A DNA stretch of 64,000 nt from Pseudomonas sp. StFLB209 (GTDB lineage: Bacteria; Pseudomonadota; Gammaproteobacteria; Pseudomonadales; Pseudomonadaceae), in contig NZ_AP014637.1 in the NCBI RefSeq assembly GCF_000829415.1, positions 4,543,001-4,607,000 on the forward strand, given 5' to 3'. A program made the position numbers and the translations under genes. Each line of letters opens with the position of its first letter. Position 1 is the stretch's first letter. Under the pieces are notes generated by a model. It saw nothing but the letters and a program-made list of their open reading frames with translations. It ran no database searches and had not been told where the DNA came from. Below are positions 8,523-15,672 of this stretch, piece by piece.

Positions 8523-8642
8523 TTTGGGCTCTGCCTTTTGTGGTGGGGTGGAGGACAGAATGAGGTCTGAATTCTGTCCTGTCAAATGGGGTGAGTGTGC
8601 TGTGGGGGCCGAAATGGGAGGGTGGTGGAGCTGGCTGCTTAG

Positions 8643-9327
8643 GCCAGATCGGCCACGAGTCTGGCCAACTGCTTTTTTTGCGCGAACGGGGCGGTTCCAG
8701 CTACCTGGCCAAGTACGACACCGGCCGCCTTGCTGCGCGGCTCGGCAACACCCCAGAGGCCGATGGCGACGGCCAGCGTTATGCCGGCCGGGGGCTGATT
8801 CACCTCACCGGGCTGCGCAACTACCGCCTTTGCTCAGAGGCGCTGGGGATCGACTTCGTGAGCCAGCCGCAGCTGCTGGAACAACCGAATCACGCGGCCA
8901 TGTCTGCCGCCTGGTACTGGGCCGTCAATGGCCTGAATACCCTGGCCGACAACCGCGAGTTCGAAACCATCACCCTCATCATCACCGTCTCAGCCACCGC
9001 GACCTGGCAGATCCAGGACTGGCGCTACGGCCAGCAACTGCAAACCATCGCCAGCCGCCAGGCCGACACGCTGGCCAAGCAGGCGAATACCGCCTTGGAT
9101 CAGCAGCGCAAAAGCCAGCAGCAACGCCTGCAACTGGAGCGACAGATCCAAGCCCAGGACGAGATCCACTACAAGGAACTGACCGACGTAAACACTCGCC
9201 AAGCCCGGCTGCACTTGACCCCGCGCATGCTCAACGAATTATCGGCATCACCGAGGACGGTGACCGGGGATTGAGGGCGTTGGCGGCTTGTCAGGCTTAT
9301 GTGAGGGCGGTTGGTGATGGGGAGTGA
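8643..9327 (+). pseudogene. Collapsed second copy of the lysis cassette (endolysin-spanin fusion remnant)
   Basis: This stretch repeats the intact cassette at 6955-7879 with two internal deletions. The first part matches the endolysin from QIGHESGQL to about EFETIT, then jumps within a 9-bp shared CCATCACCC (8967-8975) straight into the Rz membrane and coiled-coil region. A second deletion (between bases equivalent to 7640 and 7765) moves the frame into the Rz1-type ending. The result is one 227-residue open frame from about 8591 without an endolysin start, so a working enzyme is unlikely. Substitutions against the first copy show it is not a very recent duplicate. The TA module lies between the two copies. 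Confidence 0.85.
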
Positions 9328-9382
9328 TGCTTTCTGAAGATGCTTTTCGCAGTTACAAATTTAGCTCGAAAAAGCTTCTTGT

Positions 9383-9400
9383 TTGACCCTTAAAGGGTCA
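9383..9400. promoter_or_regulatory. Palindromic site upstream of the first small membrane protein gene
   Basis: TTGACCCTTAAAGGGTCA contains a perfect inverted repeat of eight bases (TGACCCTT / AAGGGTCA) around a single A. A related but less perfect sequence (TTGACGGTTAAAGGTTCA, 9693-9710) occurs before the second small gene. Such a shape suits an operator for a dimeric regulator; which one is unknown. Confidence 0.45.
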
Positions 9401-9457
9401 TAATTGCACTCAAGGGGGACGCAAAACGCGCCGCCCGACACCCGAAAGGAAGCCCAA

Positions 9458-9652
9458 ATGTTGCATGATGATCGTCAGAATCTGGAGTTGGAAAAGCTGC
9501 AGATCGAGAGCCGGAAGCTGCTGATTGAAACTCGCAAGCTAATGGCAGAAGAGAAGAAACTTAAGCGCGAAGCCTTCTGGTATCCATTTCTGGTAGGGGC
9601 GGGCTTGATAACCGCAGCCGGTGCACTGATCAAATTGCTGGATTTCACCTAA
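9458..9652 (+). CDS. Small membrane protein with coiled coil, function unknown
   Basis: A 64-residue protein. I chose the ATG at 9458 (AAGGAAG upstream). Residues about 1-38 form a charged helix with a heptad-like repeat of Leu and Lys (LEKLQIESRKLLIETRKLMAEE). Residues about 42-62 form one membrane segment (FWYPFLVGAGLITAAGALIKLL). The layout, an N-terminal cytoplasmic coiled coil and a C-terminal anchor, resembles small phage accessory proteins such as exclusion proteins or holin partners, but I recognise no family. A terminator-like hairpin follows at 9659-9677. It is paired with a similar gene downstream. Confidence 0.6.
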   Translation: MLHDDRQNLELEKLQIESRKLLIETRKLMAEEKKLKREAFWYPFLVGAGLITAAGALIKLLDFT

Positions 9653-9658
9653 CCCAAC

Positions 9659-9677
9659 GGCCCCGGAAATCGGGGCC
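9659..9677 (+). terminator. Hairpin after the first small membrane protein gene
   Basis: A perfect 7-bp stem (GGCCCCG / CGGGGCC) with a five-base loop, a few bases after the stop. The T-rich stretch after it is weak, so it could also only protect the mRNA end. Confidence 0.55.
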
Positions 9678-9692
9678 ATCTCTCTTGAATTT

Positions 9693-9710
9693 TGACGGTT
9701 AAAGGTTCAC
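9693..9710. promoter_or_regulatory. Imperfect second copy of the upstream motif
   Basis: TTGACGGTTAAAGGTTCA resembles the palindrome at 9383-9400 in most positions and lies at a similar distance before the second small gene. The half-sites no longer match each other well. Confidence 0.35.
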
Positions 9711-9763
9711 ATTTACCCAAGAGGGTTTGCTACTGGCAATCCCGCCACCCCATGAGGATGACC

Positions 9764-9940
9764 ATGAAAACGCCTAATTCGAAGGATAACGCCCAGCTCA
9801 GCGCCGAACTCGCTGATCTTGACGCCCGGATGAATGCCAAGGAGTCGTTTGCGGAGCGTGTCGGCCTGATGCCGTTCGCAGCGGGTGCGTTGGCCGCGCT
9901 TATCGCCTTGATCGTTGCGCAGTCCATTTCCCACCTGTAA
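9764..9940 (+). CDS. Small membrane protein, paired with the upstream gene
   Basis: A 58-residue protein. Upstream ATGs are in frame, but the ATG at 9764 has GAGG six bases before it and is preferred. The N-terminal half (MKTPNSKDNAQLSAELADLD, then ARMNAKESFAERVGL) is charged and helical; the C-terminal half (about 33-55) is one membrane segment (PFAAGALAALIALIVAQSI). The topology mirrors the preceding 64-residue protein, and both genes have related upstream motifs and their own terminators. Function unknown. Confidence 0.6.
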   Translation: MKTPNSKDNAQLSAELADLDARMNAKESFAERVGLMPFAAGALAALIALIVAQSISHL

Positions 9941-9956
9941 ACCTACCGTTTAGCTC

Positions 9957-9981
9957 AAGCCCCCGGTCTACGGGGGCTTTT
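9957..9981 (+). terminator. Rho-independent terminator
   Basis: A 9-bp perfect stem (AAGCCCCCG / CGGGGGCTT) followed by TTTT. It closes the transcript of the second small membrane protein gene and ends 10 bases before the next start codon. Confidence 0.75.
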
Positions 9982-9990
9982 GGACTTCCT

Positions 9991-10302
9991 ATGCAACGTA
10001 TCGAACACTATGCCCCCCCCACGGCCGAGGATTTGGCGCGCTTGAAATCCGCGTTGGGTTTCACCAGCGCACAAATGGCCGATCTGGCTGGCCTGGCCAA
10101 AGGTTCTCAATGGCGCAAGTACACTGGCAGAACTGAAGATAGGGTGATGGGCATGCACATGCACTTCTACATGGCCGCGCTCTTGACCTTGCCTGCGGAA
10201 ATGCTGGCGCAGATCGTCGAGAAAATGCGTGAGGATGGTGCGGATGTTGATTTGGGGTTGTTGCCAGCAGAGCTAGGCGGTATGGCCGCGAGCGAGGAGT
10301 AG
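9991..10302 (+). CDS. Phage helix-turn-helix protein
   Basis: A 103-residue protein. Residues about 13-50 (EDLARLKSALGFTSAQMADLAGLAKGSQWRKYTGR) look like a Cro/XRE-type helix-turn-helix: the recognition segment follows SAQMADLAG. The C-terminal half is helical with Met-rich segments. It starts directly after a terminator and has a weak ribosome site, so leaderless or weak translation is possible. It may regulate the flanking accessory genes. I assign only the fold, not a role. Confidence 0.6.
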   Translation: MQRIEHYAPPTAEDLARLKSALGFTSAQMADLAGLAKGSQWRKYTGRTEDRVMGMHMHFYMAALLTLPAEMLAQIVEKMREDGADVDLGLLPAELGGMAASEE

Positions 10303-10487
10303 GCAACAGTTGGTATTTTGACTCGCAATTGGCTTGGCCTCCAAAATATCGGATTTACTAGGTATACATTTTGTCTGTTTCAGTTATAGTCAGATGAATG
10401 TCACTCTTCAATGTGAGTAAGTATAGGCCCCAGGCAGCTCGTATCTGATTTTTAGTTATGGTTTCCATTGTTGGAGTGGTTTTCGTT

Positions 10488-11489
10488 ATGGCTGAGCTTC
10501 GTGCCTCTGATTTTATTTTGCAGTATAGAGATATTAAACCAAAGCTTAAGCGGTTAGAAACTAATTTTCTAACCGCTTTGAACGATATGGTTGTTCAGGA
10601 AGGTATACCTATTTTTGCAATTGAATCTAGGATTAAAGAGGAAGATTCTCTTTTAGAGAAGGTTGCGAGAAAGGGATACGAGGCGAGGTTTGAAAGTGTA
10701 GAAGATCTTTGTGGTATTCGAGTAATCTGCTACTATCAGGCTGATATAGATAAACTTTGCAAGTTGATTGATGACGAGTTTCACGTTATCTCTAAAGAAG
10801 ACAAACAGGATGAGTTAGGAGATAGTCAGTTTGGCTACAGGTCGTTTCATTATGTCGTAAAGTTAAAGGAGGAATGGTTGGCTCATCCATCGGCCAGAGG
10901 TCTTGATGGATTCAAGGCAGAAATTCAGGTAAGAACTATGCTGATGCATACTTGGTCTGCTATTAGCCATAAGTTGCTTTACAAAAGAGTGTCTGACGTG
11001 CCACCGCAGTTGCTCAGAAAGCTGAATAGGCTTAGTGCTCTTATTGAGTTGGCAGATGAGCAATTCGACTCTATAAAAGACATGAAGGTAGAGTACAAGA
11101 ATGACTTTTCTAAGTTGGATCAGGGCTTTGATAATCTTGGTGATCTGAATTCTGACAGTCTGCTGGCTTTGCGAGATATATACTTTAGTAAGCGAGAACA
11201 TGATGATAAGTATATCCCTGGTTTGTTGGAGGATATAAGAGATGCTGGATTTGACTTGAAGGACTTGGCTAAAAATATTGAATATGCGATGCCAGTTTTG
11301 GAGGAGCTGGAGAGGGAGTCTGCAGAGTACAAAGAACTAGAGCTGCCTATGTGGAGCTTTTCAGGTGTGATAAGGGCTGTTTTGGATCTTACTAGTGATC
11401 AATTTTTTTATGGGCGCGAGCATATGTTGCCGGATTATATCAAGGCTTCTAGGCATAAATATCGAGACATCCTAAAAGCGCAAAAGTAG
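10488..11489 (+). CDS. RelA/SpoT-domain protein (orphan nucleotide pyrophosphokinase-like)
   Basis: A 333-residue protein; GGAG eleven bases upstream favours the ATG at 10488 over that at 10458. Residues about 35-170 form a RelA/SpoT synthetase domain: SRIKEEDSLLEKVARKGY, then DLCGIRV (73-79), GYRSFHYVV (116-124), EIQVRT (145-150) and a final HKLLYK. There is no HD hydrolase domain and no TGS or ACT domain. The C-terminal 160 residues are helical and unknown. Stand-alone synthetases make (p)ppGpp or ppApp or pyrophosphorylate tRNA; many phage-borne ones act as toxins or abortive-infection proteins. It is AT-rich compared with the tail genes, which suggests transfer. No separate antitoxin gene is evident, so the C-terminus could serve that purpose. 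Confidence 0.85.
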   Translation: MAELRASDFILQYRDIKPKLKRLETNFLTALNDMVVQEGIPIFAIESRIKEEDSLLEKVARKGYEARFESVEDLCGIRVICYYQADIDKLCKLIDDEFHVISKEDKQDELGDSQFGYRSFHYVVKLKEEWLAHPSARGLDGFKAEIQVRTMLMHTWSAISHKLLYKRVSDVPPQLLRKLNRLSALIELADEQFDSIKDMKVEYKNDFSKLDQGFDNLGDLNSDSLLALRDIYFSKREHDDKYIPGLLEDIRDAGFDLKDLAKNIEYAMPVLEELERESAEYKELELPMWSFSGVIRAVLDLTSDQFFYGREHMLPDYIKASRHKYRDILKAQK

Positions 11490-11732
11490 GCGGGTGGTAC
11501 GAGATTTTTCCAGCGCACGTATAGGGGGTAATATTCTCATAAAATGATCTGGTGGGGGTTAGATATCTATTGTTTATTGATGCGGTATCGGTGGCCGGTT
11601 TTAGGTGTTTTTAACTAGCGCCTTGTTTTTTTTGGTTTTAAATTCGATGCTCAAAGTTGCTGGGTGCGTTGGTGGATTAAAGTGTAAAAGACTAATTCAG
11701 GCGGATTCATATCTACGGCTTAAGTAGCGATA
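11490..11732. other. AT-rich intergenic stretch without a gene
   Basis: About 240 bases between convergent genes. The sequence is T-rich with scattered short repeats; no good open frame, tRNA or clear terminator stem was found. Confidence 0.5.
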
Positions 11733-12752
11733 TTACACGGCTCTATCTAGGTATGATATGTTTCGGTTAACCCGCTCCATCACTGCTGCATTAATCTGCA
11801 TGACCTGCGCGGGAGTCGCCCCATCATGATCCCTTATCCACTTCACAAGATGATCCAGGTTAAACGCCATACTGTCGCCCGGTATCGGTGTGAGAACCGG
11901 TGTGCCGTCTCCACTCAAGCTCATTAACCAACGCCGATGTCGAATAACCGCTGAGGCGACCTTGTCCGCGATCTGGTTGGCCATTGATACATCCAGCTCC
12001 ACTGCCTGCGCACCTGCTTCGATCAGTGAACGTCTGCAGCGTGACACGTAGTCTTGGACCAGATCATGGCACTCTTCCCGGACGTAGACGGGCAGTCCCT
12101 GCTTAGTGAGCTGGCTGTCCACCTCGGTCAGCCAAGCGCTCAACGCCGTAGCATTCTTGGTGGGTGCGATCAGACAGAGTCGCAGCACATCGTCTGGGCT
12201 TATCGCTTGGTAATCACGCCTGCCGAATCGCAGGGTGAGCCTTGATCCATCACTGAGCAGGCCCATCATTGAGCGGGCGTTTCCGAGTTCCAGCGCCTTG
12301 GCCACATCGATGGCCACGTACCACCTGATCGCACCGACCTGCTTGAATCTGAAGCTGTTGCCGGCATAGCTCAGGTGCATGTCGTAAGTTGATCGTCTGG
12401 CCCCTGTGTATTCACCCCAGATACCCCAGAGCTTTGGAATGGCTTCTGTCCGGAGTCTCTTGAGGTGAGCGCGAGTGATTCTGTGTTTACAAATTGGTTT
12501 CAAGTGCGCAAGCCATAGCCCAAGTTGCGCCAGTGGCAAGCAAGGTTCCGGACTGGCGTCATCTGCCAGCAAATTTGAAACGCAAGGGCGCAAGGCAGCG
12601 CTGATATAGGCATCGCACCAGACCAACCCCAGCGCATTGGTAACGGCAGGTAATGATAGGTAGGGCGCATTTTGGTGATCGATCAGCGCCAATCTGGAGA
12701 ACTGGCAGTCAATGTCTGTTGGAATTATTTTGCATCGTCCTGGCATATTCAC
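11733..12752 (-). CDS. Phage antirepressor-like protein with BRO-N-type domain
   Basis: A 339-residue protein on the minus strand. Residues about 15-115 (YLSLPAVTNALGLVWCDAYI) resemble the N-terminal domain of P22-type antirepressors. Residues about 128-215 hold a second unit (FRFKQVGAIRWYVAIDVAKA, then LELGNARSMMGLL) that fits a BRO-N fold, whose usual pattern is wFvakDva.aLgy.n. The C-terminal 120 residues are helical and unlike families I know. BRO and antirepressor proteins bind DNA or repressors and help switch prophages. It stands alone between the RelA/SpoT gene and the SRAP remnant. Confidence 0.7.
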   Translation of the reverse strand: MNMPGRCKIIPTDIDCQFSRLALIDHQNAPYLSLPAVTNALGLVWCDAYISAALRPCVSNLLADDASPEPCLPLAQLGLWLAHLKPICKHRITRAHLKRLRTEAIPKLWGIWGEYTGARRSTYDMHLSYAGNSFRFKQVGAIRWYVAIDVAKALELGNARSMMGLLSDGSRLTLRFGRRDYQAISPDDVLRLCLIAPTKNATALSAWLTEVDSQLTKQGLPVYVREECHDLVQDYVSRCRRSLIEAGAQAVELDVSMANQIADKVASAVIRHRRWLMSLSGDGTPVLTPIPGDSMAFNLDHLVKWIRDHDGATPAQVMQINAAVMERVNRNISYLDRAV

Positions 12753-13082
12753 GACGTCCTTTCAGATGTGGCGGTCTTTTTGTGTTGGCTTTGTCATCGC
12801 CTGAGCCCAACTCTAATCCGTGCACCCGAGTCGTAAAAGCTGCCATGAGGGCGGGTCAGACTTCGTTTGGATTCTCCAGCCTCAGAAGTTCGCAGCAGTA
12901 GCCACGTCTTATGGATTTGATTCTTCGGGATATTTTCAAACGTCTGATGAGCAGAGCTGATAAATCCGAATGGGTTGTGAGAAATTTCAACTCCGTATGC
13001 GCGAATAAACTCGCGCATTTATCAGGCTACTCTGACGGGGGCTGCTGCGGTCTCTGAAGGCTTTCTGAGGCTCTGGAGCCGA
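12753..13082. other. Region without a convincing gene
   Basis: This stretch lies between two minus-strand genes. A 74-residue minus-strand frame (12794-13018) is open but has no clear ribosome site and no recognisable motif; its sequence (VEISHNPFGFISSAHQTFEN) could be a decayed gene fragment. The promoter of the antirepressor-like gene should lie near 12760-12850. Confidence 0.4.
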
Positions 13083-13769
13083 CTACGCAATCCGCTCGAT
13101 GAGTTTCGGTCCTTGGTTCTTTATATTCCCAACTGCAGCGCTCACTGGGTACCACTCAAAGTCCTCAATTGGCCTGCTGTTCTTGGTCAGCTCAAGCGCC
13201 CGTTCTGCCGACAGATCTTCTTGCAGCCATTTGCGGGCATCCTCCGGGCTGAGTACCACTGGCCGACGGTCGTGAATGTCCAGCATGCCTGCATCGCTTG
13301 CATCCGTGATGATCACGAAACCGTCGCTTTCGCGGGGCGGTAACTCGGTGTGCACTTGAGCCAGGGCAGCGAAGAACATTGGTTCTCCGCTCTTAAGCCT
13401 GATGAGTTAGGGCTGTTTCTTCTTCGGGTCGTCAGGATGCTTGACCCATTCGAACCAGTTGTTGGCGGGCGCGAGTGCGCGGCCTGTTGGCCATAGCTGT
13501 TTGAAAAACTTCCCACCGGCCACTGTTTCAACCCGGGCATTGATCGGGGCGGGTCGTTTCCCGTTCGCCCAGTGCGGTGCCCATCCCCATTTCACCTTGT
13601 CCACTCGCAAGCCACCTTCGGCGCCACGAATCAGCTCAACCCGTGTGGTAGGTGCGACGTTGTAGCGGTTGATCGGTTCGTGGTCGTAGCCGTTGATGAT
13701 CACAAGATCCAACTCAAGCTGGCGCAGATATGTGTCCATGTCTTCGTAGATCGAGTAGCGGCCGCACAT
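13083..13769 (-). pseudogene. SRAP-family (HmcES/YedK) gene interrupted by one in-frame stop
   Basis: The minus-strand frame encodes 228 residues of an SRAP protein, split by a TAA at 13407-13409. The first part starts MCGRYS, with the catalytic Cys2, and continues through INARVET and APANNWFEWVK. After the stop the same frame continues LIRLKSGEPMFFAALAQVHT, then GMLDIHDRRPVVLSPEDA, with the family His near LDIHD. Normal members read (Y/F)-x-IR at this point, so a single base change from a Tyr codon would give the stop. HmcES/YedK forms a thiazolidine link with abasic sites in single-stranded DNA. The gene diverges from umuDC with the LexA box in between. Confidence 0.85.
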
Positions 13770-13829
13770 GATGTCACCCGTCGAATTTTCCTACATTCAA
13801 GATTGACCACGGCCGGCTGACAGAGTTAA

Positions 13830-13845
13830 CTGTATATACATACAG
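13830..13845. promoter_or_regulatory. LexA (SOS) box
   Basis: CTGTATATACATACAG is a nearly perfect LexA operator (CTG-N10-CAG with the TATATA-type core). It lies 23 bases before the umuD start and 61 bases before the divergent SRAP start, so it probably makes umuDC, and perhaps the SRAP gene, inducible by DNA damage. Confidence 0.92.
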
Positions 13846-13868
13846 TACCTCACAAAAAAGGCATTATC

Positions 13869-14300
13869 ATGAGTGTGACCATCCTTGGCCCTTTGGCTGA
13901 AAAGGGCGCCAAGCTCCCGTATCTCTCGTCTTTGGTGGCTGCCGGGTTTCCCTCACCCGCAGCGGATCACATCGAAAAACACATCTCGCTCGATGAGCTT
14001 TTCGACATACGGGCGCCCCACGTGTATTTGGTCAAGATCGAAGGCGACAGCATGGAGGGCGCTGGCATCTACAGCGGTGACCTGGTGATCGTGGATCGCA
14101 GCCTGTACGCCGAGCATGACGACATCGTGGTGGCGTCATTGAACTCCGAGCCGGTTTGCAAGCGCCTGCACATGCGGGATGGGGCAGTGGTCCTCAAGTC
14201 GGAAAACAGCAAATATCCGCCGCGACATGTCCTAGAGGGTGACGACCTGATCATCTGGGGTGTGGTGAAGTACAGCGTGCGCGACCATGACAACACGTGA
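13869..14300 (+). CDS. umuD: UmuD-like (RulA/LexA-family) protease subunit of an error-prone polymerase
   Basis: A 143-residue S24 peptidase-like protein. The self-cleavage site is the Ala25-Gly26 bond in [15 protein letters not shown]; the catalytic pair is Ser61 ([10 protein letters not shown]) and Lys98 (EPVCKRL). After RecA-stimulated cleavage, UmuD' joins UmuC to form polymerase V, which copies across DNA damage. A LexA box lies 23 bases upstream of the start. The gene overlaps umuC by 14 bases. Length and motifs are normal. Mobile umuDC copies of this type (rulAB) are common on Pseudomonas plasmids and prophages. Confidence 0.95.
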   Translation: MSVTILGPLAEKGAKLPYLSSLVAAGFPSPAADHIEKHISLDELFDIRAPHVYLVKIEGDSMEGAGIYSGDLVIVDRSLYAEHDDIVVASLNSEPVCKRLHMRDGAVVLKSENSKYPPRHVLEGDDLIIWGVVKYSVRDHDNT

Positions 14301-15567
14301 CAGAACATTCGCCCTGATCGACTGCAACTCGTTTTATGCGAGTTGTGAGCGCGTATTTCGCCCGGACCTGGCTAAGACCCCCATAGTCGTATTGAGCAAC
14401 AACGATGGTTGTGTGATTGCCAGGTCCTACGATGCCAAGCGCTACGTGAAGATGGGCGCGCCGTACTTTCAGATCAAAGACGACCTGCGCCGTCACGGCA
14501 TCATCGCTTTCAGCAGTAATTACGCGCTGTATGGCGATATGAGCGAGCGGGTGATGACCATCATCGAGTCGATGGTACCGGCGGTCGAGATTTACAGCAT
14601 TGACGAGGCGTTTGCGGACCTGACCGGTATCCAAGGTGACCTCACAGCCTTCGGCCGCAAAATCCGCACGGCGGTGCATCGCTGCACGGGCATACCGGTA
14701 GGTGTCGGCATCGGGCCAACCAAAACGTTGGCCAAACTCGCCAACAACATGGCCAAGAGGCTTCAAGCCCACACTGGCGGTGTCGTCGACATCAGCGAAT
14801 TGCATAAAAGGAATTGGGTGCTGCGCAACAGCAAGGTGGGGGAGGTGTGGGGCGTTGGCAAACGCATGCAGGCCCACCTGGAGGCAATGGGCATCATTAC
14901 CGCCATGGACCTTGCCAACGCGGATGCCTGGAACCTTCGTCAGAAATTCAGCGTTGTGATCGAGAAAACGGCCCGGGAGCTGGCCGGTACCGCCTGCCTG
15001 GACCTGGCAGAAGCAGAACCCCCAAAGCAGGAAATCTGCAGCAGCCGCATGTTCGGCACCCGCCTGACCGAGATCCAGCCGGTCAAGGAAGCCGTGGCCA
15101 CCTACGTATCAAGGGCTGCGGAAAAGCTCCGGGCGCAAGGCTCGGTTTGCAAACGCATGCGGGTCAGCATCAGAACAGGCATGTTCAATCCCGATGAAGC
15201 CAGGTACGCGCAAGGCGCGCTTGTAGAACTGCCGTACCCCACCAATGACACTCTGTTACTGACCAGAGCCGGTAGTGAAGCCGTTGAGCGGATCTTTCGG
15301 CCGGGCTTTCGCTACAGCAAAGCTGAAGTGTTGTTACTGGATCTGCGCCAGCCGGGAGAGTTTACCGGCGACCTGTTTGCTGCGAGGCAATCTCTTGGCA
15401 TTGATCGGGTCATGAGTGTGATGGACGAGATTAATGGACGCTGGGGCAGGGGCACCGTGCGTTCTGCAGCAGTGCCCGCAGCACCTGACTGGGCGATGAA
15501 GCGGGAGTTGATGAGCGGGTCTTACACGACCCGTCTTGATCAGTTGTGGACGGTGAAGTGCAACTAA
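14287..15567 (+). CDS. umuC: UmuC-like (RulB) Y-family DNA polymerase V catalytic subunit
   Basis: A 426-residue Y-family polymerase. The N-terminal palm begins [20 protein letters not shown] with the metal-binding Asp, and the second acidic pair is in [10 protein letters not shown]. The fingers hold [13 protein letters not shown]; the helix-hairpin-helix region has [19 protein letters not shown] and [14 protein letters not shown]. The C-terminal part includes the little finger and the usual UmuC end. It starts inside umuD, so the two are translationally coupled under the LexA box. Full length, no defects seen. It should cause error-prone repair, and in Pseudomonas raises UV survival. Confidence 0.95.
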   Translation: MTTRDRTFALIDCNSFYASCERVFRPDLAKTPIVVLSNNDGCVIARSYDAKRYVKMGAPYFQIKDDLRRHGIIAFSSNYALYGDMSERVMTIIESMVPAVEIYSIDEAFADLTGIQGDLTAFGRKIRTAVHRCTGIPVGVGIGPTKTLAKLANNMAKRLQAHTGGVVDISELHKRNWVLRNSKVGEVWGVGKRMQAHLEAMGIITAMDLANADAWNLRQKFSVVIEKTARELAGTACLDLAEAEPPKQEICSSRMFGTRLTEIQPVKEAVATYVSRAAEKLRAQGSVCKRMRVSIRTGMFNPDEARYAQGALVELPYPTNDTLLLTRAGSEAVERIFRPGFRYSKAEVLLLDLRQPGEFTGDLFAARQSLGIDRVMSVMDEINGRWGRGTVRSAAVPAAPDWAMKRELMSGSYTTRLDQLWTVKCN

Positions 15568-15576
15568 TTAGTTTGG

Positions 15577-15582
15577 TATAAT
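15577..15582 (+). promoter_or_regulatory. Possible -10 element (TATAAT) after umuC
   Basis: A consensus -10 hexamer lies in the AT-rich gap after umuC, 91 bases before the 709-residue gene. No good -35 hexamer stands 17 bases upstream, so this is only a candidate promoter for that gene. Confidence 0.35.
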
Positions 15583-15672
15583 GGCGCCTATAAGATTGCT
15601 TTCGAATTGGATAGTGTGCGTAATTAGTTGGAGGAGGCTTGAAATTTATCGCTTGTCAATGATGGCTTAAAT

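Noticed and set aside
9383..9404. A standard sigma-70 promoter with -35 TTGACC and -10 CATAAT
   Set aside because: The two hexamers are only 10 bases apart, far from the usual 16-18; the palindrome is the better explanation.
12794..13018. A 74-codon minus-strand gene
   Set aside because: No ribosome site or family signal was found; it may be a decayed fragment, so it is mentioned only in the gap description.
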